Below, in pieces: positions 1 through 5,674 of a stretch of 10,689 nucleotides of DNA (positions are counted from its first letter, which is position 1; every line of letters begins with the position of its first letter). A program made the translations under genes and the position numbers. This DNA is from an uncultured Collinsella sp. (GTDB lineage Bacteria; Actinomycetota; Coriobacteriia; Coriobacteriales; Coriobacteriaceae), in contig UQXC01000063.1 of the NCBI GenBank assembly GCA_900544995.1, forward strand, positions 1 to 10,689, given 5' to 3'. The notes beneath the pieces were generated by a model, which worked only from the letters and a program-made list of their open reading frames with translations, searched no databases and was not told where the DNA came from.

Positions 1-433
1 ACGAGTCCCGAGCGCGGGGGCCATGGCGGGCGCCGGCCTCGCGGGCACAGGCGACGGCCGCGGCAAAGACGTCTGCCACGGTGGCGGCACCGTCGAGCTT
101 GTGGGCGTTGGCGCCAAAGGTGTTGGCGGTGATCACGTCGCAGCCAGCCTCGACGTACTGGCGCTGAATGCCGGTAATGACCTGGGGCTCCTCAAAGTTG
201 AGCAGCTCGGGCAGGGCGCCGGCCTTCATGCCGGCCGCCTGCAGCATGGTGCCCATGCCGCCGTCGAACAGGAGGTGTCCCGTGCCCTCGATGGCGGCGC
301 GCAGGCAATCGTCCTTAATGCGAAGGTCGTCGATTGTGCGCGTCTTGTACGTGGCGCCGTTACAACGCGCAGTATTGACGGGCGCTGCCAGCGCGGTACC
401 GTCGGAATCATGGGTGATAAGCGGAGTAAACAT
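1..433 (-). CDS. metH: Cobalamin-dependent methionine synthase, N-terminal fragment
   Basis: The first 144 residues of a protein running off the left edge. Residues 54-65 (LLFDGGMGTMLQ) and 103-109 (ANTFGAN) are the hallmark motifs of the homocysteine S-methyltransferase barrel that opens MetH. In that family the domain binds zinc and homocysteine and passes a methyl group from methyl-cobalamin to homocysteine in the cytoplasm. The zinc cysteines, folate, cobalamin and any reactivation domains would lie outside the window. The ATG at 433 is chosen because AGGAG sits 6 bases upstream, overlapping the stop codon of the preceding gene. About 50 residues precede the DGGMGT motif, longer than in E. 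coli MetH. The neighbouring reactivation protein and metF make metH more likely than a simple homocysteine methyltransferase (MmuM/BhmT). The last 8 residues at the edge do not resemble the family and may be sequence error. Confidence 0.85.
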   Translation of the reverse strand, partial: MFTPLITHDSDGTALAAPVNTARCNGATYKTRTIDDLRIKDDCLRAAIEGTGHLLFDGGMGTMLQAAGMKAGALPELLNFEEPQVITGIQRQYVEAGCDVITANTFGANAHKLDGAATVADVFAAAVACAREAGARHGPRARDS

Positions 434-442
434 CGAGGGCTC

Positions 443-1231
443 CTAATGGCTGGAATAGCAGGTGGTGTGGGCGGCGCGGAAGCGGCAGTGCTCGCGCATG
501 CGGCAGATATTGCAGGTGGGGCGGCTCTGGGCGTCGTGGACCTCGCCGTCAAACAGACCGATCACTGCGGTCACACTCTTGGTGGGCATGAGCAGGCTGG
601 TAGGTGTGACGGTAAGCCCGATGAGCCGCGTGGCGTTGAGCGCAGCCACGATTGAGTGCTGGGCCGTAAGCGGGCAGTCGCCGTAGCCGGGGCTGAAGCG
701 CCAGTTACCGGCGAGTCCGTGTGCGGCGGCCACAGCCTTGACCTGCTGGTCCATCTGCTCGACGGCGGCTTCTACATAGGCAGAGCATGCCGCGTCGAGC
801 ACGGCTCCCTCTAGGGGTTGCTGGGCTCCCGTGGTGCGCAGGCGACGCTCGGCGTCCATGCCGAGGGTGCATGCCATGAGTGCGGCAAAGCGGGCGTCTT
901 TGAGGTGGCGATAGATATCGCGGCCGCGCAGCTCAACGTTGGTGCCGACCAGGCGGATGCAAGGCTCGCCCTGCTCGTCGACGCCCGTGGCATCGACGGC
1001 AAACACGCGTCGCACGCCACGGGGCTCAATGTCCAGTTCCAAACGCTCAACGACAAGCTCAATACGCTGCGACAGCTCGGGCTCAATCTGCTGACCGCCG
1101 TAGCCCAGGTAGCGCAGCATTTCGGCACGGTCGACTCGGGGGCGATGGGCAGCATCGATACGGTAGAGCGCCGGCGACGCAAGGTCGGCCGGCACTTCAC
1201 CAAAAGCTGTATCGATGTGCGGTTTTTCCAT
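443..1231 (-). CDS. Stand-alone methionine synthase reactivation-domain protein
   Basis: A 262-aa cytoplasmic protein matching the AdoMet-binding reactivation domain that forms the C-terminus of E. coli MetH. Residues 178-188 (RFSPGYGDCPL) are the typical AdoMet-binding RxxPGY segment, and 205-225 (GLTVTPTSLLMPTKSVTAVIG) is the second conserved block. The family supplies the methyl group that reductively repairs oxidised cobalamin on MetH. As a separate gene it implies that the adjacent metH lacks its own domain. The C-terminus carries four cysteines (C240, C243, C249, C258; CxxC-x5-C-x8-C) that could bind a metal or an Fe-S cluster; E. coli MetH lacks this tail. The start ATG (1231-1229) overlaps the metF stop as TAATG and has only a weak upstream purine stretch, so translation is probably coupled to metF. 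A longer reading in the same frame runs into metF and was not used. Confidence 0.88.
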   Translation of the reverse strand: MEKPHIDTAFGEVPADLASPALYRIDAAHRPRVDRAEMLRYLGYGGQQIEPELSQRIELVVERLELDIEPRGVRRVFAVDATGVDEQGEPCIRLVGTNVELRGRDIYRHLKDARFAALMACTLGMDAERRLRTTGAQQPLEGAVLDAACSAYVEAAVEQMDQQVKAVAAAHGLAGNWRFSPGYGDCPLTAQHSIVAALNATRLIGLTVTPTSLLMPTKSVTAVIGLFDGEVHDAQSRPTCNICRMREHCRFRAAHTTCYSSH

Positions 1232-2103
1232 TACCCCAGGCGCTCCATAATGGTTGCGGCGATCGCAGGACGATTCATAGTGTACAGGTGCAGGCCGTCG
1301 GCGCCGTGCTCCTTGAGGTCGCAAAGCTGACGGGCGGCATAATCTACACCGGCTGCCTGCAGGCTCTCGGAGTCGTTCTCGTACTTGGCGAGAATCTTGA
1401 TGACGGGGGAGGGCAGCGACGCGCCGCACATAAAGACCATGCGGCTGATCTGTGACTTGCCCATAAACGGCATGATGCCCGCGGTAATGGGCACGGTGAT
1501 ACCGGCCTTGTCGGCAAGCTCGCGAAAGCGGTAGAAGCACTCGTTGTCAAAAAAGAGCTGCGTCACAAAGAAGCTCGCGCCGGCGTCCTGTTTTTGCTTG
1601 AGGTATTCGACCGAGAGGTTGAGATCCTCACAGGCAATGTGGCCCTCGGGGTAGGCTGCGGCGCCCACGCAAAAGCCGGCATCGACGAGCTCCGGGATGA
1701 GGTCGCGGGCGTAGGCGTAGTCCGAGGCGGGCTTGTCGTCCTCGGTTGCGCCGGCGGGAAGATCGCCGCGCAGGGCTAGCACGTTTTCCACACCGGCCGA
1801 GCGATACTCGTCAATCTTGGCGGCGATATCGGCATGCGTGCGGCCCACGCAGGTGAGGTGCGCTACCGAGGGCGTATCGAATTCGCTCGTAATCATATGC
1901 GCGATGGGGGCGGTGGTGGCACCGTTACCCGAGCCGCCGGCCGAACAGGTGACCGAGACAAAGCTCGGCGAAAGCTTGCACAGATTGCCTGCCACTTTGC
2001 GAGCCGTATCGAGGGTCAGCTCGCCCTTGGGCGGGAACATCTCAAACGAAACGGGCGCGGTGCCCTGGGATGCTGCCTGCTTAAAAACCTCGTCGACGCG
2101 CAT
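1231..2103 (-). CDS. metF: 5,10-Methylenetetrahydrofolate reductase
   Basis: A 290-aa FAD-dependent TIM-barrel enzyme, close to the 296 aa of E. coli MetF. It reduces 5,10-methylene-THF to 5-methyl-THF, the methyl donor for MetH. Family motifs are clear: SFEMFPPKG at 19-27 with the catalytic Glu21, AHLTCVGRT at 81-89, NVLALRGDLP at 107-116 with the FAD-contacting Asp113, and SFFVTQLFFD at 177-186 with Gln182. These correspond to Glu28, Asp120 and Gln183 of the E. coli enzyme. The start at 2103 (MRVDEV) has AAGGAG a few bases upstream. An in-frame ATG further out (2145) lacks such a site. It is first in a three-gene operon with the reactivation protein and metH, sharing one base with the next gene (TAATG). 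The sequence cannot show whether the electron donor is NADH, NADPH or ferredoxin. Confidence 0.95.
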   Translation of the reverse strand: MRVDEVFKQAASQGTAPVSFEMFPPKGELTLDTARKVAGNLCKLSPSFVSVTCSAGGSGNGATTAPIAHMITSEFDTPSVAHLTCVGRTHADIAAKIDEYRSAGVENVLALRGDLPAGATEDDKPASDYAYARDLIPELVDAGFCVGAAAYPEGHIACEDLNLSVEYLKQKQDAGASFFVTQLFFDNECFYRFRELADKAGITVPITAGIMPFMGKSQISRMVFMCGASLPSPVIKILAKYENDSESLQAAGVDYAARQLCDLKEHGADGLHLYTMNRPAIAATIMERLG

Positions 2104-2147
2104 ATCGTGCTCCTTTAGATGCCTAGGTGCGATGTTTTGTTGCAAGG

Positions 2148-2153
2148 ATTCTA
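2148..2153 (-). promoter_or_regulatory. Possible -10 box for metF
   Basis: TAGAAT read on the minus strand, 45 bases before the metF start codon, matches the sigma-70-type -10 consensus at five of six positions. No convincing -35 box lies at the usual distance (the minus-strand sequence 17 bases further upstream is TCCGTC). It is offered as a weak candidate only. Confidence 0.3.
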
Positions 2154-2186
2154 CAGCACCACTGCGCCAAGACGGAATTTCTCTCG

Positions 2187-2206
2187 CGATTTGGTGATAC
2201 CAATCG
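2187..2206. promoter_or_regulatory. Inverted repeat upstream of metF, possible operator
   Basis: Arms CGATTTGGT (2187-2195) and ACCAATCG (2199-2206) are complementary apart from one extra T, around a GAT centre. The repeat lies 84-103 bases upstream of the metF start and on the far side of its candidate -10 box. The size and position suit a dimeric regulator, but a short RNA hairpin or chance are possible. I do not recognise the half-site. Confidence 0.35.
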
Positions 2207-2231
2207 AAAATGCTTCGCTATCGGCATTTCC
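2206..2231. repeat. Inverted repeat, 8-base arms
   Basis: GAAAATGC (2206-2213) and GCATTTCC (2224-2231) pair at seven of eight positions around a 10-base loop. It directly follows the 2187-2206 palindrome and precedes the large hairpin, making a cluster of three dyads. No function is recognised. Confidence 0.4.
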
Positions 2232-2237
2232 TATAAC

Positions 2238-2325
2238 AGGGCGGTCAATGTAGGATGGGGCTATATTGAATGGTATCTGATGCGAAATACCAGTTAATAA
2301 AGCCCCATTCTACATTGACTACCCT
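2238..2325 (+). repeat. Long near-perfect inverted repeat, possible structured RNA
   Basis: Arms 2238-2276 and 2287-2325 face each other across a 10-base loop (2277-2286). In the inner 33 positions, 29 are Watson-Crick pairs, two are G-T (2254/2309 and 2268/2295) and two mismatch (2263/2300 and 2270/2293). The outer six add four pairs, one G-T and one mismatch. All three wobbles are G-U only in plus-strand RNA and would be C-A on the minus strand, which hints that plus-strand RNA is the selected product. There is no T-run after the second arm, so it is not an ordinary terminator. It could be part of the glnN leader, a small RNA, or a remnant of a MITE-like or REP-like repeat. It has no coding content. 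Confidence 0.75.
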
Positions 2326-2343
2326 TAAACCATGGGGAGAGGT

Positions 2344-2530
2344 CTGCAATTTATGCAGTTGATTGGCTGTTGAGGGTGGCAACGCCGCCTCGATAGGGTA
2401 ACCTCAATGATTGGTTTCGCGACAGCAACATAACGGTAATGTCGCGGAAACACGGCGAGTCTAAGCTATGACTCGTTCGTTAGTAATCAACACCGCTTCT
2501 CACGCGGTGCCGATACGAAGGGAGTTCCGT
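2344..2530 (+). promoter_or_regulatory. Structured leader region of glnN
   Basis: This non-coding stretch before glnN contains a chain of potential hairpins. They are CTGCA/TGCAG (2344-2348 with 2354-2358), TTGAGG/CCTCAA (2370-2375 with 2402-2407) and GAGG/CCTC (2372-2375 with 2388-2391, closing GGC-AAC-GCC). A GC-rich 11-bp stem follows, 2414-2424 with 2440-2451, with one bulged G. A perfect CACCGC/GCGGTG hairpin lies at 2491-2509, ending 8 bases before the ribosome binding site (AAGGGAG, 2518-2524). The TTGAGG/CCTCAA and GAGG/CCTC pairings exclude each other, as in a switch. I could not identify a promoter or a known riboswitch class, so the transcript start is unknown. Confidence 0.4.
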
Positions 2531-4618
2531 ATGGCCGAACTTACTGACCGCTTCGGGACCATGGTGTTCTCTGAGGAAGTCATGAAGGACTACCTCCCCA
2601 AGGACATTTGGAAGCGCCTTGCTGCAACCCTCGAGGGCGGTGAGCCGCTCGACCTGGATGTGGCCAACGCCGTCGCCCATGCCATGAAGGTCTGGGCCAT
2701 CTCCAAGGGCGCGACGCACTACGCGCACTGGTTCCAGCCGCTTTCGGGCATTACTTCCGAGAAGCACGACAGCTTCCTGGAGCCCAACCACGACGGCACC
2801 GCCATTACCAAGTTTACGGGCAAGAACCTCATCCAGGGCGAGCCCGATGCCTCGAGCTTCCCCAACGGCGGTCTGCGTGCTACCTTCGAGGCCCGTGGCT
2901 ACACCGCTTGGGACCCCACTAGCCCCGCCTTTATCAAGGACGATGTCCTGTGCATCCCCACGGCTTTCTGCTCCTACACGGGCGAGGCCCTGGACAAGAA
3001 GACCCCGCTGCTGCGCTCCATGACTGCGCTCTCGCGTGAGTCTAAGCGCGTTTTGGCGCTGTTTGGCAAGACCCCCAAGAAGGTCGTTCCTTCCGTGGGC
3101 GACGAGCAGGAGTACTTCCTGATCAAGAAGGACGCCTATCGCAAGCGCAAGGACCTGGTCATCACCGGCCGCACCCTCTTTGGTGCTGCTCCCTGCAAGG
3201 GCCAGGAGCTCGAGGAGCACTACTTTGGCGCTATCCGCCCCACTGTCTCGGCCTATATGAAGGATTTGGACGATGAACTGTGGGCGCTTGGCATTCCCGC
3301 CAAGACCAAGCACAACGAGGTTGCTCCCTGCCAGCATGAGCTCGCCCCGGTCTATGGCGAGGTCAACGAGGCCATCGACCAGAATCTGGTCATGATGGAG
3401 AAAATGAAGCTCATCGCCTCCCGCCACGACTTGGTCTGCCTGCTGCACGAGAAGCCCTTCGAGGGCATCAACGGTTCGGGCAAGCACAACAACTGGTCGC
3501 TTGGCACCGAGTCCGAGAATCTGCTCGATCCGGGCGACACCCCGCTCGACAACCTGCAGTTCATCGTCTTCCTCACCGCGGTGATCGAGGCCGTCGATAA
3601 CTATCAGGAGCTCCTGCGTGCCTCCGTTGCCTCGGCCGGCAACGACCATCGTCTGGGCGCCAACGAGGCTCCTCCGGCGATTATGTCCATCTTCCTGGGC
3701 GACCAGCTTACCGAGGTCGTCGAGAAGATCATCGATGGCAAGGCTTCCGTCCATGCCACGCGCGGCGTGCTCGACCTGGGCGCCGATACCCTGCCCAAGC
3801 TGATGCAGGACAACACCGACCGCAACCGCACCTCCCCGTTTGCCTTCACCGGTAACAAGTTCGAGTTCCGTGCCTGCGGCTCCGAGCAGAACGTCTCCGA
3901 CTCCAACCTGGTGCTCGATGCCGCCGTGGCCAAGTCGCTCAAGTCCTTCGCCGACGCGCTTGAGGGTACGCCCGAGGATGACTTCCAGGACGCTGCGCTC
4001 GAGTACTGCAAGAAGGTCCTGACCGACCACCAGCGCATCCTCTTCTCCGGCGATGGCTACTCCGACGAGTGGCCCGTCGAGGCCGAGAAGCGCGGCCTTG
4101 CCAACAACAAGACCACGGCCGACGCCCTGCCCGCCTTTGTTTCCGAAAAGGCCATTGCGCTCTTTGAGGAGACGGGTGTCCTGACCAAGGCCGAGGCTCA
4201 GTGCCGCTACGATTGCAAGCTCGAGAAGTACAACAAGCTCATGAACATCGAGGCTACCACGATGGTTCGCGAGGCGCGTCGTACCTATCGCCCGGTCATT
4301 ACCGCCTATGCCACCAAGGTCGCTAAGGGCCTTGAGACTATTCGTGCCGCCGGTGCCGAGGCCGCCATGCAGTGCGAGCAGAACACGCTCAACAAGCTCT
4401 GCAACGGTATCACCACTATCAACGACTCCATCAAGGCGCTCGACGCCGTGCATCAGAAGGCCGAAGCCCTCGATGGTCAGGAGCAGGCCAACGTGTATGC
4501 ACACGAGGTCGTTCCCGCTATGGATACGCTGCGCGCCGCCGTGGATGCCATGGAGGAGATCGTGGCCGCCGACTACTGGCCGGTCCCGACCTACGATGAC
4601 ATTCTGTTCTATGTGTAG
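2531..4618 (+). CDS. glnN: Type III glutamine synthetase
   Basis: A 695-aa enzyme of the GSIII class, whose members are about 700 aa, far longer than GSI (about 470 aa). It makes glutamine from glutamate, ammonia and ATP in the cytoplasm as a large oligomer. The GSIII-specific N-terminus includes GATHYAHWFQPLSG (60-73) and EKHDSF (77-82). The catalytic part shows DEQEYFL (191-197) and NEVAPCQHE (262-270), with metal and substrate ligands, and the nucleotide-binding GINGSGKHNNWS (312-323). The ATG at 2531 is preferred over the in-frame ATG at 2468 because AAGGGAG lies 6 bases upstream and homologous proteins begin near MAELTDRFG. Codon use is strongly biased to C/G-ending codons, typical of a highly expressed gene and unlike the sugar locus downstream. 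It is probably monocistronic, with a complex leader and its own terminator. Confidence 0.96.
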   Translation: MAELTDRFGTMVFSEEVMKDYLPKDIWKRLAATLEGGEPLDLDVANAVAHAMKVWAISKGATHYAHWFQPLSGITSEKHDSFLEPNHDGTAITKFTGKNLIQGEPDASSFPNGGLRATFEARGYTAWDPTSPAFIKDDVLCIPTAFCSYTGEALDKKTPLLRSMTALSRESKRVLALFGKTPKKVVPSVGDEQEYFLIKKDAYRKRKDLVITGRTLFGAAPCKGQELEEHYFGAIRPTVSAYMKDLDDELWALGIPAKTKHNEVAPCQHELAPVYGEVNEAIDQNLVMMEKMKLIASRHDLVCLLHEKPFEGINGSGKHNNWSLGTESENLLDPGDTPLDNLQFIVFLTAVIEAVDNYQELLRASVASAGNDHRLGANEAPPAIMSIFLGDQLTEVVEKIIDGKASVHATRGVLDLGADTLPKLMQDNTDRNRTSPFAFTGNKFEFRACGSEQNVSDSNLVLDAAVAKSLKSFADALEGTPEDDFQDAALEYCKKVLTDHQRILFSGDGYSDEWPVEAEKRGLANNKTTADALPAFVSEKAIALFEETGVLTKAEAQCRYDCKLEKYNKLMNIEATTMVREARRTYRPVITAYATKVAKGLETIRAAGAEAAMQCEQNTLNKLCNGITTINDSIKALDAVHQKAEALDGQEQANVYAHEVVPAMDTLRAAVDAMEEIVAADYWPVPTYDDILFYV

Positions 4619-4645
4619 TACTGGGACAGCATACCGTCACGGTTG

Positions 4646-4683
4646 AAAGCCGGGGTCCGCATCGCGCGGGCCCCGGCTTTTTT
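4646..4683 (+). terminator. Intrinsic terminator of glnN
   Basis: A 15-bp GC-rich stem (4646-4660 with 4666-4680, one G-T pair) with an ATCGC loop is followed by an unbroken T-run ending at 4683. It starts 27 bases after the glnN stop. On the other strand the stem is followed by only three Ts, so it would be a poor terminator for the convergent gntR gene. Confidence 0.93.
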
Positions 4684-4725
4684 GTTGAACAAATTCCCTA
4701 GGGCGGCGTCCGTTCGTGTCGTTTA

Positions 4726-5466
4726 TTAGGGTAGGGGTGTGCGCGTTGCCGTGTCGTGAAAATGGAAGATGCTCGGAATATAACGCGCCTCGATATACTC
4801 AAATTGAGTTCCGGTTGAGTCGAATGTCTGGCTGGTTACGACCGCCAGATACGAAGAAGGATCGATGTCAAGCAACCGGCAGTCCTCAGTGTCGGGCTGG
4901 GCGAGTGTTATCGTTCGTTTGCTCACGGCAATGGTGAGCCCTAGCTCATCCTCGATGTAATGGAAGAGCGACAGGGTGGCATTCTGCTCGTTTAGGCCGG
5001 GGACGGAGGAAGTTAGGAAGTAGTGGCGGTCGACAGCGACCGGTTTATCGTCGAGCATGCGGACGAGCTTCAAATGCGTAAGGTCTTCTCCTTCGGGAAA
5101 TCCCGTCAATTGAGCTAGACACTTATTGGTGCTTACGTGTTCCAAATAGACGATTTTTGACGTTGGAATTGCTCCGATCGCGTGTGCCGATTCGCTGAAC
5201 GAAGAAAGGTCGCTTACGGTGAATGCGCCCTCTTTGCTGGTGCCTGCAGGTGACGTCTCGATTACGAGGACTCCCTTGCCTTTAATGGACTGAACTAGAC
5301 CTTCATTTGCGAGAAGCGAGATAGCCTTGCGCACCGTCATTCGAGAGCAGGAGAACTCTTTGGAAAGATTTTGTTCGGAAGGAAGGAGCGATCCTACGGG
5401 ATGCTTGCCTTCGACAATCCGCTTTCGTAGGCTTCGGTAAATTTCACTGTACAGGATCCTTGCCAA
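4726..5466 (-). CDS. GntR/HutC-family transcriptional regulator of the sugar locus
   Basis: A 246-aa DNA-binding protein. Residues 1-70 form a GntR winged helix-turn-helix, with LPSEQNLSKEFSCSRMTVRKAISLLANEGL at 28-57 and the wing at KGKG (62-65). Residues from about 92 to 236 form a UTRA ligand-binding domain, as in TreR, DasR/NagR and HutC. Such proteins usually repress sugar operons and let go when a phosphorylated sugar binds. The start is a TTG (5466-5464): AAGGAG lies exactly 6 bases upstream, and no ATG in frame fits. It diverges from the GH4/PTS operon, and the intergenic region carries two TGTCTAGACA palindromes resembling the GTCTAGAC core of DasR/NagR sites, so it most likely controls that operon. 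The effector is inferred to be a 6-phospho-alpha-glucoside. Codon use is less GC-biased than in glnN, consistent with an accessory locus. Confidence 0.88.
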   Translation of the reverse strand: MARILYSEIYRSLRKRIVEGKHPVGSLLPSEQNLSKEFSCSRMTVRKAISLLANEGLVQSIKGKGVLVIETSPAGTSKEGAFTVSDLSSFSESAHAIGAIPTSKIVYLEHVSTNKCLAQLTGFPEGEDLTHLKLVRMLDDKPVAVDRHYFLTSSVPGLNEQNATLSLFHYIEDELGLTIAVSKRTITLAQPDTEDCRLLDIDPSSYLAVVTSQTFDSTGTQFEYIEARYIPSIFHFHDTATRTPLP

Positions 5467-5529
5467 AATGCTCTCCTTATTGAGGTTGTACGGAATGCGT
5501 CGAATCGGCGCGATTATCCGGTTCTACCA

Positions 5530-5535
5530 ATTATA
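5530..5535 (-). promoter_or_regulatory. -10 box of the gntR promoter
   Basis: A perfect TATAAT on the minus strand lies 63 bases before the TTG start of the regulator. The -35 region at the usual spacing (CAACTT) is weak. Neither TGTCTAGACA palindrome overlaps this box, so the regulator may be expressed fairly independently of its own operator occupancy. Confidence 0.5.
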
Positions 5536-5601
5536 GGAAGTGGAGACACTTAAAGTTGCCGCTTACCGCCATAAATCAACCGTTCGCCCGTATGCTTAAC
5601 A

Positions 5602-5611
5602 TGTCTAGACA
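5602..5611. promoter_or_regulatory. Operator 1, TGTCTAGACA palindrome
   Basis: A perfect 10-base palindrome, repeated as part of a 14-base identity (ACATGTCTAGACAG) at operator 2. It overlaps the likely -35 region of the GH4 operon promoter. The GTCTAGAC core is shared with HutC-subfamily sites such as the DasR/NagR element (TGGTCTAGACCA). A dimer of the adjacent regulator bound here would block RNA polymerase. Confidence 0.82.
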
Positions 5612-5636
5612 GATAGCAAATCACTGAGCATATAAT
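5606..5636 (+). promoter_or_regulatory. Promoter of the alpha-glucoside operon
   Basis: A perfect TATAAT at 5631-5636 serves as the -10 box. The best -35 candidates are TAGACA (5606-5611, spacer 19) or GACAGA (5608-5613, spacer 17), both inside or beside operator 1. Transcription would start near 5642-5645, giving a leader of roughly 30 bases. Confidence 0.7.
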
Positions 5637-5653
5637 TCAAGTCGTCAAGTACA

Positions 5654-5663
5654 TGTCTAGACA
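5654..5663. promoter_or_regulatory. Operator 2, TGTCTAGACA palindrome at the ribosome binding site
   Basis: The second identical palindrome, centred 52 bp from the first, or about five helical turns. Its last base is the first base of the AGGAGG ribosome binding site (5663-5668) of the GH4 gene. It lies about +10 to +20 relative to the predicted transcript start, so bound repressor could act as a roadblock or form a loop with operator 1. Confidence 0.82.
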
Positions 5664-5674
5664 GGAGGATTGCA

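Noticed and set aside
1232..1540. N-terminal extension of the MetH reactivation protein into metF
   Set aside because: It lies wholly inside metF in another frame. The family begins at the ATG at 1231, which overlaps the metF stop.
1733..2197. Plus-strand open frames opposite metF
   Set aside because: They are antisense shadows of a clear gene, with low-complexity Ala/Ser/Pro content and no ribosome binding site.
2238..2407. Canonical T-box riboswitch
   Set aside because: Only the short AGGGTGG-like string fits. The upstream hairpin is too regular for Stem I and has no specifier loop or AG bulge.
2407..2433. Eight-codon leader peptide (MIGFATAT) before glnN
   Set aside because: There is no ribosome binding site and no run of regulatory codons such as Gln or Glu.
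2468..2530. Earlier start for glnN giving a 716-aa protein
   Set aside because: No ribosome binding site precedes it, the extra residues do not fit GSIII, and the ATG at 2531 has AAGGGAG at ideal spacing.
2480..4504. A 674-codon open frame on the minus strand opposite glnN
   Set aside because: It mirrors glnN, whose strong codon bias keeps the antisense frame open. The product is a Leu/Val/Gly-rich string with no recognisable family.
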